From Aquitalea aquatilis (GTDB taxonomy: Bacteria > Pseudomonadota > Gammaproteobacteria > Burkholderiales > Chromobacteriaceae): a stretch of DNA of 64,000 bases. The position numbers were made by a program, and so were the translations under genes. The stretch covers positions 4,154,001-4,218,000 of the forward strand of contig NZ_CP039731.1 of assembly GCF_005155025.1 (NCBI RefSeq), written 5' to 3'. The notes beneath the pieces are model-generated. The model ran no database searches. It saw only the letters and a list, made by a program, of their open reading frames with translations, and was not told the origin of the DNA. How positions within the stretch are numbered: position 1 is the first letter of the stretch; every line of letters begins with the position of its first letter. Of this stretch, positions 10,717 through 19,298 are shown in pieces.

Positions 10717-11196
10717 ATGAGCCTGCAATCCGTTCGCGATTTCTTCGCCGCCCGCAATCTGGATATCCCCATCATCGAACTGGAAGTCAGCACCGCCACC
10801 GTGGCGCTGGCCGCCGAAGCCCACGGCGTGGAGCCGGGGCGCATCGCCAAGACCCTGTCCTTCCGCCTGAACAGCGGCGAGGTCATCATTCTGGTCACCC
10901 GTGGCGATGCCCGCATCGACAACCGCAAATTCAAGGAAGCCTTTGGCAAGGGCAAGATGCTGGCACTGGAAGAGGTCGTCGCGCTGACCGGCCACCCGGT
11001 GGGCGGGGTCTGCCCCTTTGGTTTGGCGCAGCCGCTGCCGGTATATCTGGATCGTTCTTTGCAGGATTTCGACGAAGTACTTCCCGCCGCCGGTGCCATT
11101 CACAGCGCGGTGCGCATCAGCCCGGCACTGATGGCCGACATCACCGCTGGCAGCTGGGTAGATGTATGCCAGCCGGTCGCCGAGCTGGCCAGTTAG
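10717..11196 (+). CDS. YbaK/ProX-type aminoacyl-tRNA deacylase family protein
   Basis: The 159-residue protein matches the YbaK/prolyl-tRNA editing fold: an EVSTATVALAAEAHGVEPG segment, then the conserved Lys-containing core (IAKTLSFRL), and a GHPVGGVCPFGL motif typical of the family. Family members hydrolyse misacylated tRNA such as Cys-tRNA(Pro) or Ala-tRNA(Pro) in trans; the substrate here is not decided by sequence. No clear ribosome binding site precedes the ATG; a TTG two codons earlier is a possible alternative. The stop codon TAG uses the first base of a 112-bp inserted element; without that element the gene would end in TAA at the same codon. Confidence 0.85.
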   Translation: MSLQSVRDFFAARNLDIPIIELEVSTATVALAAEAHGVEPGRIAKTLSFRLNSGEVIILVTRGDARIDNRKFKEAFGKGKMLALEEVVALTGHPVGGVCPFGLAQPLPVYLDRSLQDFDEVLPAAGAIHSAVRISPALMADITAGSWVDVCQPVAELAS

Positions 11197-11307
11197 AGCC
11201 GCTAACAAAAACCCTGCTGCTGCGTTGCGCCTCCTTGCCGTACTCTTTGTACTGTCTGCGTCGGCGCGCCTTGCCCCAGGGACGCTACGCTATTTTGTTC
11301 GCCGCTC
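11196..11307. mobile_element. 112-bp miniature inverted-repeat element, copy 1
   Basis: The ends form terminal inverted repeats (left GAGCCGCTAACAAAA; right, read inward, GAGCGGCGAACAAAA). The element is flanked by a TTA direct repeat at 11193-11195 and 11308-11310. A second copy of identical length and almost identical sequence lies at 62638-62749, flanked by TAA. It contains no gene. A GAG terminus with a 3-bp TNA target duplication is the pattern of the IS1031 subgroup of IS5, so mobilisation by such a transposase is inferred. It separates the convergent ybaK-like and thiQ genes. Confidence 0.85.
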
Positions 11308-11311
11308 TTAA

Positions 11312-12268
11312 TCAGCAGGCTGCGGAATAAGGCAGCATGGCGGCACGGTCGATACCGACATGCAACAGGCTGCCGATATTCAGCCCGGCCGCATACTGCT
11401 GCACTTCGCGCGCAGACAGGGTCAGCGTCAGCTCGCCATCCGCACTGGCCACCGTCACCCGCACGCCGTCCGCCAGCTGGATGATGCGCCGCACCGCCGT
11501 CGCCGGCTGCTCCGGCCCCAGCCGCAAGGCCTGCTCTGGCACCACGCCCTCCGCCAGCACGTTTTCGTAACCGATAAAGCGCGCCAGCCAGGGCGTGGCC
11601 GGTGCCGCCAGCAGTTGAGCCGGGGTGGCGCACTGGACAATGCGCCCCTCCCGCAGCACCGCTACCCGGTCGGCCAGGGCGAATGCTTCTTCCCTATCGT
11701 GGGTGACCAACAGCGCCGGAATGGCCGCCTGCTGTAACTGCTGGCGGAATTCCTGCTGCAACTGCCGGCGTAAATCCGCATCCAGACTGGAAAACGGCTC
11801 ATCCAGCAGCAACAGCCGTGGCCGGGTGACCAAGGCCCGCGCCAGCGCCACCCGCTGCTGTTCGCCGCCGGAGAGCGTCCACACCTTGCGCGCCTCCATG
11901 CCGGCCAGCCCCAGTTGCTGCAGGCAGGCCAGCGCCTGCTGCCGGGCCACCGCTCGCGCTACCCCATGCTCGATCAGGCCGAAGCAGACATTGCCCAGCA
12001 CATCCAGATGCGGAAACAGGGCAAAGTCCTGAAACATCAGCGCAAAACGCCTTGCCTCGGCCGCCACGCCGGCCAGGTCTTCACCAGCAAACGACAGGCG
12101 GCCGCCATCAGGCTGCTCCAGCCCGGCAATCATTTTCAGCAAACTGCTTTTGCCGCAGCCCGATGGCCCCAGCAAGGCCAGCACTTCGCCGGCCTCCAGG
12201 GTCAGGCTGAGCTGGTCGGCCACCAGCTTGTGGCCAAAACGCTTGCATACGCCATCCAGTTGCAACAT
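11312..12268 (-). CDS. thiQ: thiamine ABC transporter ATP-binding protein
   Basis: The 318-residue protein has Walker A (GPSGCGKSS), the ABC signature (LSGGEQQRVALARAL) and Walker B (LLLLDEPFSSLD). After residue ~230 there is a TOBE-like C-terminal extension, making it longer than the ~230-residue enterobacterial ThiQ and closer in length to iron- or polyamine-type ATPases. It is the last gene of an operon with a TPP riboswitch and a ThiB-like binding protein, which fixes the substrate as thiamine or its phosphates. The start follows the permease stop by 1 bp, indicating translational coupling. The 3' end is 4 bp from the inserted miniature element. Confidence 0.9.
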   Translation of the reverse strand: MLQLDGVCKRFGHKLVADQLSLTLEAGEVLALLGPSGCGKSSLLKMIAGLEQPDGGRLSFAGEDLAGVAAEARRFALMFQDFALFPHLDVLGNVCFGLIEHGVARAVARQQALACLQQLGLAGMEARKVWTLSGGEQQRVALARALVTRPRLLLLDEPFSSLDADLRRQLQQEFRQQLQQAAIPALLVTHDREEAFALADRVAVLREGRIVQCATPAQLLAAPATPWLARFIGYENVLAEGVVPEQALRLGPEQPATAVRRIIQLADGVRVTVASADGELTLTLSAREVQQYAAGLNIGSLLHVGIDRAAMLPYSAAC

Positions 12269-12269
12269 G

Positions 12270-13817
12270 TCAGGACTCCTTGCGCAACTGCCGTTCGGCG
12301 GCAGACGGCCATTCGATCATCAGAAAAGCCAGCAGCGCCAGCAACATCAACAGACAGGCCAGCAGCATGGCGCTGGCGGCATTGTCGGCCCCTGGCCGGC
12401 CCAGCCGCTGGTAGATCAGCGTGGTCAGGGTCAGCCATTCCGGCCGCGACAAAAACAGCGTCACGGCAAATTCACCCAATGCGGTAGCCGCAGCAAAGGC
12501 CAAGCCACGGCGGAAGGCCGGCCGCAGCAAAGGCCATTCGATACGGGCAAACACCCGCAAGGGGCTGGCCCCCAGACTGCGTGCGGCCTGCGGCCAGTGA
12601 CGTGGCAGGCTGTCCAGCGCACCAGCCAGGCTGCGCGCCACAAAGGGATAGGCCAGCAAGGCATAGCTGGCCAGCAGCAGGGGCAGACTGGCGCTCCACT
12701 GCGGGTAGAGCAGCAACAGGCCAAACGCCACGCACACTGGCGACACCACGAAAGGAAGAAAGGCCAGTGCCCGCAAGCACAAGCTACCGCGCGCCGCCAG
12801 GGCATGCAGCCAGCCCAGCACCGCAGCCAGCAGCACGGCCATGGCACTGAAACGGGCCGAGTTGCCCAGTGCCAGCAGCACTTCCTCGTCGTGCAGCAGG
12901 CTGAAACCGGAAGCAGCCAGCGCCTGCATGGCGCGCCACAGCACCGCCAGCAGAGGCAGGCCGGCAAACAGCAGCAACAAGGCCAGCGCCGCCGCCAGTT
13001 GCAGCCACTCCAGACCCTGCGGACGGCGCGGCAGCACCGGGTCCACCTTTAGCGGCGCAGCCAGACGGCGCTCCAGCCAGGCATACAGCATGGCCACCGC
13101 CCCGGTCACCAGCAGCATCAACAGCGCCAGTGCGCCGGCATCGGCCAGGTTCAGTTCGTAGGACACCAGCTGATAGATCTCTACCTCCACCGTGGCATAG
13201 CGCTGCCCACCCAGCAGCAGCGCCAATCCGAAGCCAGAGAAGCAATACAGGAATACCAGGCACAAGGCGGACAACAACCAGGGCCGCACCGCCGGCCATT
13301 CCACCCGCCAGAACACCCGCCATGGCGTGGCACCCAGCGTGCGGGCGGCAGCCAGCCGGCTGGCCGGTATCTGCGCCAGCCCTTCGCAGGCGGCGCGGAT
13401 CACCAACGGCAGATTGAAAAACAGATTGCCATACAGCAATAGCCAGGGCGTGTCCTGCAGATTCACCCCCAGCAAGCCCTGCGGCCCGAACAGCGCCAGC
13501 ACGCCCATGGCCGCCACCAGGGTGGGCATGACAAAGGGCAGCATCAGCAGGCGCAGGCTGAGGCTGCGGCCAGGAAAACGATAGCGCGCCAGACACCAGG
13601 CAATCGGCAGGCCGATCAGTAAGGCGGCCACACAGCTGGCAGCGGCCTGCAGCAAGGACCACAGCACGCGCCATTGCAGATAGCGGTCGGCAAACAGGTC
13701 GGCGGACACCGCGCCCTGCCCTTCCTGCAACAAACGCAGCAAGGGCAGGATGGACATCAGCAGCAAAAAGGCCAGCGGCAATAACGCCAGCCCTGCACGA
13801 CGGCCGCGCTCAGACAT
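12270..13817 (-). CDS. thiP: thiamine ABC transporter permease, two-domain fusion
   Basis: The 515-residue membrane protein has about twelve hydrophobic segments in two halves. Each half carries an EAA-type loop that contacts the ATPase (AARTLGATPWRVFWRVEWP and AARSLGASPLRVFARIEWP), as in ThiP and FbpB. The start MSERGRRAGLALL at 13817 lies 8 bp inside the upstream acetyltransferase gene, so it is translated by coupling. With ThiB and ThiQ it imports thiamine across the inner membrane. Length is close to the ~535 residues of E. coli ThiP. Confidence 0.9.
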   Translation of the reverse strand: MSERGRRAGLALLPLAFLLLMSILPLLRLLQEGQGAVSADLFADRYLQWRVLWSLLQAAASCVAALLIGLPIAWCLARYRFPGRSLSLRLLMLPFVMPTLVAAMGVLALFGPQGLLGVNLQDTPWLLLYGNLFFNLPLVIRAACEGLAQIPASRLAAARTLGATPWRVFWRVEWPAVRPWLLSALCLVFLYCFSGFGLALLLGGQRYATVEVEIYQLVSYELNLADAGALALLMLLVTGAVAMLYAWLERRLAAPLKVDPVLPRRPQGLEWLQLAAALALLLLFAGLPLLAVLWRAMQALAASGFSLLHDEEVLLALGNSARFSAMAVLLAAVLGWLHALAARGSLCLRALAFLPFVVSPVCVAFGLLLLYPQWSASLPLLLASYALLAYPFVARSLAGALDSLPRHWPQAARSLGASPLRVFARIEWPLLRPAFRRGLAFAAATALGEFAVTLFLSRPEWLTLTTLIYQRLGRPGADNAASAMLLACLLMLLALLAFLMIEWPSAAERQLRKES

Positions 13818-14382
13818 GGCGCTGCCGGGTAAAAGGCCAGTCGGCAACCAGCACGTCTTCCGGACCGTCTTCCGGGTCGTCCACCCGTTCCAGCCATTGG
13901 AAACCCAGGCTGGCGGCCAGCGCCTGCGAGGGCAGATTATCCGGGCTGATGGACAGCACAAAGCGCTTCACCCCGGCGGTTTCCACCGCCCAGCCGGCGC
14001 AGGCCAGCAGCGCCTCGGTGGCATAACCCTGGCGCCGGAAAGCCGGCAGCACGGTATAGCCCAGCTCGACATCACCACGCCCCCGCAGATAGGCATGACC
14101 GGGACAGGTATGGAAATTGATATGGCCCACTAGTTGGCCATCCTCCCGCCGCAGCATGGCGCGCATCGACCACGGCGCATACTCCGGCTCGTTTTCCATT
14201 TGTTCCAGCCGCAGCGACATCACCGCCGCTTCTTCCAGCCAGCTGATGGGCAAGGGGGCACCCAGCCAGCGCGCCGCCTCGGCCAGCCGCGCTTCCATGC
14301 TGGCCTGCAGCATGGCAGGCGTCAGGTGACGCAGGATCAGCCGCGGGCTGAGGATGTCAGGAACCGTGCTCGCGGTGGGCAT
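13810..14382 (-). CDS. GNAT-family N-acetyltransferase inside the thiamine transport operon
   Basis: The 190-residue protein fits the RimJ/RimL-like GNAT group: an N-terminal ILSPRLILRHL strand, a GELGY-like VELGYTVLP segment and the acetyl-CoA loop RRQGYATEAL, followed by SLGFQWLER. The ATG at 14382 overlaps the thiB stop in a TAATG junction, and the 3' end overlaps thiP by 8 bp, so it is translated as part of the operon. The acceptor substrate is unknown. Its place between the binding protein and permease genes is unusual; a role in processing a thiamine precursor or degradation product is speculation. Confidence 0.85.
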   Translation of the reverse strand: MPTASTVPDILSPRLILRHLTPAMLQASMEARLAEAARWLGAPLPISWLEEAAVMSLRLEQMENEPEYAPWSMRAMLRREDGQLVGHINFHTCPGHAYLRGRGDVELGYTVLPAFRRQGYATEALLACAGWAVETAGVKRFVLSISPDNLPSQALAASLGFQWLERVDDPEDGPEDVLVADWPFTRQRHV

Positions 14383-15395
14383 TACTGGCCGGACTTCAGC
14401 ACGATGCGTGTCCACTTGCCGACCCAGCCGGCGCTCTTGGCCGCAATCTGTTGCTGGTCAGGCGTAGTGTGGGTTGCCGGCTTTTCGGCATGCTGGAATA
14501 CCGGATCCAGCGCGATGCCAGGCTGCACCGGATACATCCACATCGTGGTGGGGATATCCTTCTGCACGGCGTCCGAGCGCAGGAAGGCAACAAATTTGCG
14601 CGCCAGCGCGGCTTGCTGGCCGCCCTTCACCAGCACAGCGCCTTCCACTTGCTGGAATACCGCGCCAGGCAGCAGCAGGTTGGCGGTGGGCGAGGTGCTG
14701 AGTTTTTCCTTGCTATAGAACACTTCTGCCGCCGGGCTGGTGGCATAGCTCACCACGATGGGACGCGCGCCGCCGTTGCGCGAGAAGTCGGTGTAATAGG
14801 CCTCGGTCCAGCCCTTGCTCACCTTGACGCCGTTGTCGCGCAATTTGGCCCAGAAAGCCATGGCCTTGGTCTCACCCATGGCGGAGATGGTCGACAGCAG
14901 GAAAGCCAGACCGGGGCTGGAAGTTGCCGGATTTTCCACCACCAGCAGGTCCTTGTAGGCCGGACGGGTCAGGTCGTCCAGGGTCTTGGGCAGCGGCAGC
15001 TGCTTCTTGGCAAACCAGGCCTTGTCGTAGTTCAGCGTGACATAGCCATAGTCGATGCTGGTGGCACCCGGCAGCAGCGGCTGGCCGGACTTGCGCTCTG
15101 CAGCTTCCGGCAACAACACACCAGCAGCAGCGGCCTTGCCCATCATGGTGTTGTCGATGCCGTACACCACGTCGGCAATGGGATTGGCGCGGGTCAGGAT
15201 CAGCTTGTTGACCATCTCGCCGGCATCGCCGGCCTTGATGATGCTGAGTTTGACGCCATTCTGCTGCTCGAACTCCGCCAGCAAGGGCTTGGACACGGCA
15301 AACGAGCTATGGGTAAGCACGCGCAGTTCGGCGGCATGGCTCAGGCCGGCCAGCAGCAGCGCGCTGATGAGACTAGTGGTTTTGAACAACTGCAT
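14382..15395 (-). CDS. thiB: thiamine ABC transporter periplasmic binding protein
   Basis: The 337-residue protein starts MQLFKTTSLISALLLAGLSHA, a clear Sec signal peptide cleaved near AEL. The mature part resembles ThiB/TbpA: RVLTHSSFAVSKPLL, the DVVYGIDNTMM segment and the LPLPKTLDDLTRPAYKDLLV core. It captures thiamine, TMP or TPP in the periplasm for ThiPQ. The start at 15395 is supported by a CGGAGA ribosome binding site; an in-frame ATG next to the riboswitch would place 27 extra residues before the signal peptide and is not favoured. Expression is under the TPP riboswitch just upstream. Confidence 0.92.
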   Translation of the reverse strand: MQLFKTTSLISALLLAGLSHAAELRVLTHSSFAVSKPLLAEFEQQNGVKLSIIKAGDAGEMVNKLILTRANPIADVVYGIDNTMMGKAAAAGVLLPEAAERKSGQPLLPGATSIDYGYVTLNYDKAWFAKKQLPLPKTLDDLTRPAYKDLLVVENPATSSPGLAFLLSTISAMGETKAMAFWAKLRDNGVKVSKGWTEAYYTDFSRNGGARPIVVSYATSPAAEVFYSKEKLSTSPTANLLLPGAVFQQVEGAVLVKGGQQAALARKFVAFLRSDAVQKDIPTTMWMYPVQPGIALDPVFQHAEKPATHTTPDQQQIAAKSAGWVGKWTRIVLKSGQ

Positions 15396-15463
15396 GACAT
15401 TCTCCGTGCGACAAGGCGCAATCGCCGGAGCAAGCGGAACAACAGATGGTGGGGCCTTCTGCA

Positions 15464-15541
15464 TCACGCTCCCTCCGCTGGCATTATCCAGTTCAGGTTC
15501 TAGGGTGTTTCTCAGCCCGCTAGGGGCACCCCTGGTGATTG
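15464..15541 (-). promoter_or_regulatory. TPP riboswitch (THI box) controlling the thiB operon
   Basis: On the minus strand the conserved THI-box parts appear in order: AGGGGTGCC, GGCTGAGA, ACCCTAGAACCTGA, CTGGATAATGCCAG and CGGAGGGA. These are the pyrimidine-sensing and pyrophosphate-sensing helices of the TPP aptamer. It sits about 70 nt before the thiB start, so high TPP should shut off the transporter by terminating transcription or masking the ribosome binding site; which one is not resolved. Confidence 0.95.
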
Positions 15542-15724
15542 GCGGCATCCTTACAGATACCTGCCGACATGCTTGCTTACAAGGCGTTACCGTTTATTCA
15601 CGAAAATTAACAGCCCGCAGCAAACAGAAAACGAATTGTACACACTTTCCCCCCATGATGAATTCACAACAACAGCACGCTTGTTCAAACCGCAGCACTC
15701 GCCGATAACCCAAGGAACAAAATC

Positions 15725-16060
15725 ATGAAACTGTCCGCTCACATCATGCTGATCAGCCTGTCCGCTCTCACCTTCGCCACCCTGTCGAGCACTGCCTCGG
15801 CCGCAACCGAATGGCAAAAGCAGCACCCGCGCCGCGCTGAAGTGAACCACCGTCTGGCCAATCAGGACAAGCGCATCCACCAGGAACGCAAGGAAGGTGA
15901 AATCAGCAAACAACAAGCCCGCGAACTGCACCAACAGGACCACGCCATCCGCCAGCAGGAACGTGCCGATGCCCGTAAAAATCATGGCCACATCAGCAAG
16001 CAGGAACAAAGAAACCTGAATCAGCAAGAAAACAAGGTCAGCAAGGAAATCGGCAAGTAA
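15725..16060 (+). CDS. small secreted basic protein, Gln/Lys/Arg-rich, function unknown
   Basis: The 111-residue protein has a Sec signal peptide (residues 1-26, ending near STASAAT). The mature part is an alpha-helical, highly charged sequence with loose repeats around RLANQDKRI, ELHQQDHAIRQQE and KQEQRNLNQQENK. Similar small periplasmic proteins occur in betaproteobacteria without a known role. A strong AAGGA ribosome binding site precedes the ATG. It is divergent from the thiamine operon and has no evident operon partner. Confidence 0.8.
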   Translation: MKLSAHIMLISLSALTFATLSSTASAATEWQKQHPRRAEVNHRLANQDKRIHQERKEGEISKQQARELHQQDHAIRQQERADARKNHGHISKQEQRNLNQQENKVSKEIGK

Positions 16061-16163
16061 ACTTCAGCCATATTCCAAGCAATTACCGGCCAGAAGCTAG
16101 CCGGCCACGGTGGCCGAGCACGCTCTGGCCGGCCTGCCTTATACCGAAGAGCGAGCCTTTTCC

Positions 16164-17618
16164 ATGAAATCGCATGCGCAAACAGCCATCCGCCTGATCC
16201 TGCTCTGCCTGCTGCCGCTCACCGCCTGGGCCGGCATTGGCGAAGAAGGGGCACGTCACTTGCTGTCGCGCACCGGCTTTGGTGCCAATCCGGCACAAAT
16301 CGCCCTGTATGCCCCACTGGGCCGCCAACAGGCAGTGGACCGGCTGCTGGATCATGCCGTGTACAGCGCCCTCAGCGCGCCGCCCGCCTGGGTCAATGAA
16401 CCATTCGACCACCCCGGCAAACCCAATCTGACCGAAGACGAAAAGAAAGCCCTGCAAAAAGAGCGCAACGAACATGCGCAAGAGTTGCGTGGCTGGTGGC
16501 TGGAAGAAATGCGCAGCACGCCCAGCCCGCTGACGGAAAAGATGACCCTGTTCTGGCATAACCATTTTGTTTCCGGGCTGGATAAGGTGGGCGTGCCGCA
16601 ACTGATGTATCAGCAGAATGTATTGCTGCGCCATCAGGCACTGGGCAACTTCGGCCAGTTGCTGCACGCCATCGCCCGCGATCCGGCGATGATGCGCTAT
16701 CTGGACACGGTGAATAACCGCAAGGGCCAGCCAAACGAGAATTTTGCCCGCGAAGTGATGGAGCTGTTCACCCTGGGCGAAGGCCATTACAGCGAGCAGG
16801 ACATCCGCGAAGCCGCGCGTGCCTTTACCGGCTGGTCGCTGGACAAGGACTTCCAGTTTGTCTACCGCCCCAATCAGCATGACAACGGCGACAAAACCAT
16901 CTTCGGCCAGCAAGGCAATTTCGATGGCGACGACGTGCTGGACATGCTGCTGCGCAAACCGCAGACCGCGCGCTTTGTCACCATCAAGCTGTGGAAAACC
17001 CTGGTGTCGCCCACCCCGAACGAGGCCGACATCCAGCGCCTGTCCGCGCTGTTCTACCGCGACAATTACGAAATCCGTCCGCTGCTGCGCGCCATGCTGC
17101 TGACACCGGCCTTCTGGCAAAGCCAGGGCCAGTTGATCAAGTCCCCGCTGGAACTGACCGTGGGCACGCTGGTGACCTTCGACCTGACCCCGCCGGACTG
17201 GCGTGCGCTGGCCGGGCTCAACCGCCAGTTGGGCCAGGACGTGTTCAACCCGCCCAATGTCAAAGGCTGGCCCGGTGGCGAAGTATGGATCAACAGCGCC
17301 ACCCTGCTGACGCGCAAGCAGTTTCTGGACCGCCTCAGTCATGATGCCGCGCCCATTCGCAACAACTTCGTCAAAGCCGATAGCCAGATGGACGAAGCCC
17401 GCGGGCGCGAGGCACGTATCCAGCGGATGATCCAGGCCGGCTTGCGCCCGATCAAGCTGCAACCAGACGAGTGGACCGCCATCTACCATATCCGTACTGC
17501 AGCCGATAGCGCCCGCCTGCTACTGGCCGTGCCACCGGCCCAGCCGCTGCCGGAAGGCATGAGCGGCGCACAAGCCATTGCGCCCTTGCTGCTGGACCCG
17601 GCTTACCAGGTTCATTGA
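16164..17618 (+). CDS. DUF1800 family secreted protein
   Basis: The 484-residue protein begins with a signal peptide (MKSHAQTAIRLILLCLLPL, cleavage near AWAG) and then the DUF1800 pattern: ARHLLSRTGFGANP, the WHNHF motif (FWHNHFVSG), NENFAREVMELFTLGEGHY, and FTGWSLD. DUF1800 proteins are almost always encoded next to a DUF1501 protein, as here 22 bp downstream. They are predicted exported proteins of unknown activity. The start at 16164 is chosen because the signal peptide begins there; the frame is open upstream without one. Confidence 0.88.
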   Translation: MKSHAQTAIRLILLCLLPLTAWAGIGEEGARHLLSRTGFGANPAQIALYAPLGRQQAVDRLLDHAVYSALSAPPAWVNEPFDHPGKPNLTEDEKKALQKERNEHAQELRGWWLEEMRSTPSPLTEKMTLFWHNHFVSGLDKVGVPQLMYQQNVLLRHQALGNFGQLLHAIARDPAMMRYLDTVNNRKGQPNENFAREVMELFTLGEGHYSEQDIREAARAFTGWSLDKDFQFVYRPNQHDNGDKTIFGQQGNFDGDDVLDMLLRKPQTARFVTIKLWKTLVSPTPNEADIQRLSALFYRDNYEIRPLLRAMLLTPAFWQSQGQLIKSPLELTVGTLVTFDLTPPDWRALAGLNRQLGQDVFNPPNVKGWPGGEVWINSATLLTRKQFLDRLSHDAAPIRNNFVKADSQMDEARGREARIQRMIQAGLRPIKLQPDEWTAIYHIRTAADSARLLLAVPPAQPLPEGMSGAQAIAPLLLDPAYQVH

Positions 17619-17640
17619 AACCACTACCAGGGACTCTGCC

Positions 17641-18828
17641 ATGTTTCAACGCCGCGAATTTCTCAAGGCCATGGGGGCCGGCCTGCTGGTTTCAGTACTG
17701 CCGAATCTCAGCTATGCACTGGCACCGGCCGCTTACCAGCGCCTGCTGGTGCTGATCGAGCTAAAAGGTGGCAATGACGGGCTCAATACGGTCATCCCCT
17801 ACGCCAGCGATGACTACTATCGCCTGCGCCCCGCCATCGGTATTCCCCGGCCGCAAGTACTGCAACTAAATGAACAGATCGGCCTGCACCCGGCCATGAG
17901 CAGCCTGCTGCCCTTGTGGCAAAACCACCAGCTGGCGGTGCTGCAAGGCGTAGGCTATCCCGAGCCCAATCTGTCGCACTTTCGTTCCATCGAAATCTGG
18001 GAAACGGCCTCGGCCAGCAACCAGTATCTGGGCGAAGGCTGGCTGACCCGGCTGTTTCGCAGCCAGCCGGTACCGGCCGGCTTTGCTGCCGACGGCGTCG
18101 TGCTGTCCAGCCAGAACCTGGGGCCGCTGGATGGCGGAGCGCGCGCCGTGGTGCTGAGTAACCCGCAGGACTTCGCCCGTCAGGCCAAGCTGGCAGCAGA
18201 CCAGCAGGCCGGCGCACACAGCGGCGCGCTGTCGCACATTCTCAAGGTGGAGGGCGATATCCGTACCGCAGCCAATGCCCTGCAACAACCCGCAATGAAA
18301 CCAGCGGCCAATCCGGCCGATGCCCCCACCGCGCCGCCCAAGGCAGCAGGCGGCTTTGCCCAGGCCATCAACACTCTCGCTGACATCCTGCAAAACGGCA
18401 CCCGCATCGCGGTGGCACGCATCACCCTCACCGGCTTTGACACCCACGGCAACCAGCAGCCCACCCAGGCCCGCTTGCTGGGCGAACTGGCCGACGGCTT
18501 GGCGCTGCTGCAAAACCGCTTGCAGGCACAGGGGCGCTGGGACGATACCCTGGTGCTGAGCTATGCCGAGTTTGGCCGCCGACCACGCGAAAACGGCAAT
18601 CGCGGCACCGATCATGGCACCGCCAACAGTCATTTCATGCTGGGCGGCCGGGTCAAGGGCGGCCTGTACGGCCAGACACCGCTACTGGCGGGCGTGACGG
18701 ATGGCAACCTGCCCTATGCCATCGACTTTCGCCAGCTGTACAGCACCGTGGTGCAAGACTGGTGGGGCAAGGACGCCCGCCAGCTATTCGGCGGCCATTT
18801 CGAGCGACTACCGCTGTTGCGGGCCTGA
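17641..18828 (+). CDS. DUF1501 family protein with Tat signal
   Basis: The 395-residue protein starts MFQRREFLKAMGAGLLVS, a twin-arginine (RREFLK) signal, so it is exported folded. It has the DUF1501 features LIELKGGNDGLNTVIPY near the N terminus, and LSYAEFGRRPRENGNRGTDH followed by GTANSHFMLGG, resembling the alkaline phosphatase/sulfatase superfamily metal site. It follows the DUF1800 gene by 22 bp and almost surely forms an operon and functional pair with it. The catalytic activity is not established for the family. Confidence 0.88.
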   Translation: MFQRREFLKAMGAGLLVSVLPNLSYALAPAAYQRLLVLIELKGGNDGLNTVIPYASDDYYRLRPAIGIPRPQVLQLNEQIGLHPAMSSLLPLWQNHQLAVLQGVGYPEPNLSHFRSIEIWETASASNQYLGEGWLTRLFRSQPVPAGFAADGVVLSSQNLGPLDGGARAVVLSNPQDFARQAKLAADQQAGAHSGALSHILKVEGDIRTAANALQQPAMKPAANPADAPTAPPKAAGGFAQAINTLADILQNGTRIAVARITLTGFDTHGNQQPTQARLLGELADGLALLQNRLQAQGRWDDTLVLSYAEFGRRPRENGNRGTDHGTANSHFMLGGRVKGGLYGQTPLLAGVTDGNLPYAIDFRQLYSTVVQDWWGKDARQLFGGHFERLPLLRA

Positions 18829-18939
18829 GCCAGCTCGCCCCGGACACCAATCAAGCCTGCCAAGGCGGACAGCACCCGCCGCCAGGCAGGGGGATGCCAG
18901 GATGTATCGGTATACGCGGTGGAAATCACCAGAGTTTGC

Positions 18940-19194
18940 ATCCGCTCACGCGGATAATGATTTGAGTGCCGCTTCCGCGCGGCGGACGGGAAAGAGGGCT
19001 TGCCTGGCCAAGCCCTCCTTCACCTCCCAGGCCACCCCACAAGCATGGCCTGCGGCTGCCCGACAGGTCCCGCCCGGTGCGAGGCGCGCCTGAACTCGCG
19101 ATTTGCTAACGTCAAATCGCTCAAACAGGGCAGGCGCTTAACACCTCGCCCCGGCCACCCGTCGGCATGCTTGACGGGGCCCAAGGGTGGCGTA
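18940..19194. repeat. ~255-bp structured repeat, left copy of an inverted pair
   Basis: The reverse complement of this stretch recurs at 21742-21995. Conserved blocks include CCACCCCACAAGCATGGCCT, GGCGCGCCTGAACTCGCGAT and CCCGTCGGCATGCTTGACGG. Each copy has several perfect hairpins: a 9-bp stem at 18994-19017, an 8-bp stem at 19098-19120 and a 6-bp stem at 19158-19178, plus a 6-bp stem at the left end (18940-18955). The two copies bracket the AT-rich island. No gene is seen between 18829 and 19298. Confidence 0.85.
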
Positions 19195-19298
19195 GGTGAA
19201 GTGGGAAAAGTCGGGAGATGTGGGTGACTTCGTGTGCCAAAGTCGAATTACTGAAAATGGGATTTCTGCTTTCGACTTGATGTTAGGCAGATTCCAGC

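Noticed and set aside
15396-15470. Earlier in-frame ATG for thiB next to the TPP riboswitch
   Set aside because: It uses part of the riboswitch stem as ribosome binding site and would put 27 residues ahead of the signal peptide.
18940-19194. Island repeat as an integron attC site
   Set aside because: A GTTAAGC-like box occurs once, but the matching second box is missing and the box is not conserved in the other copy; no integrase in the window.
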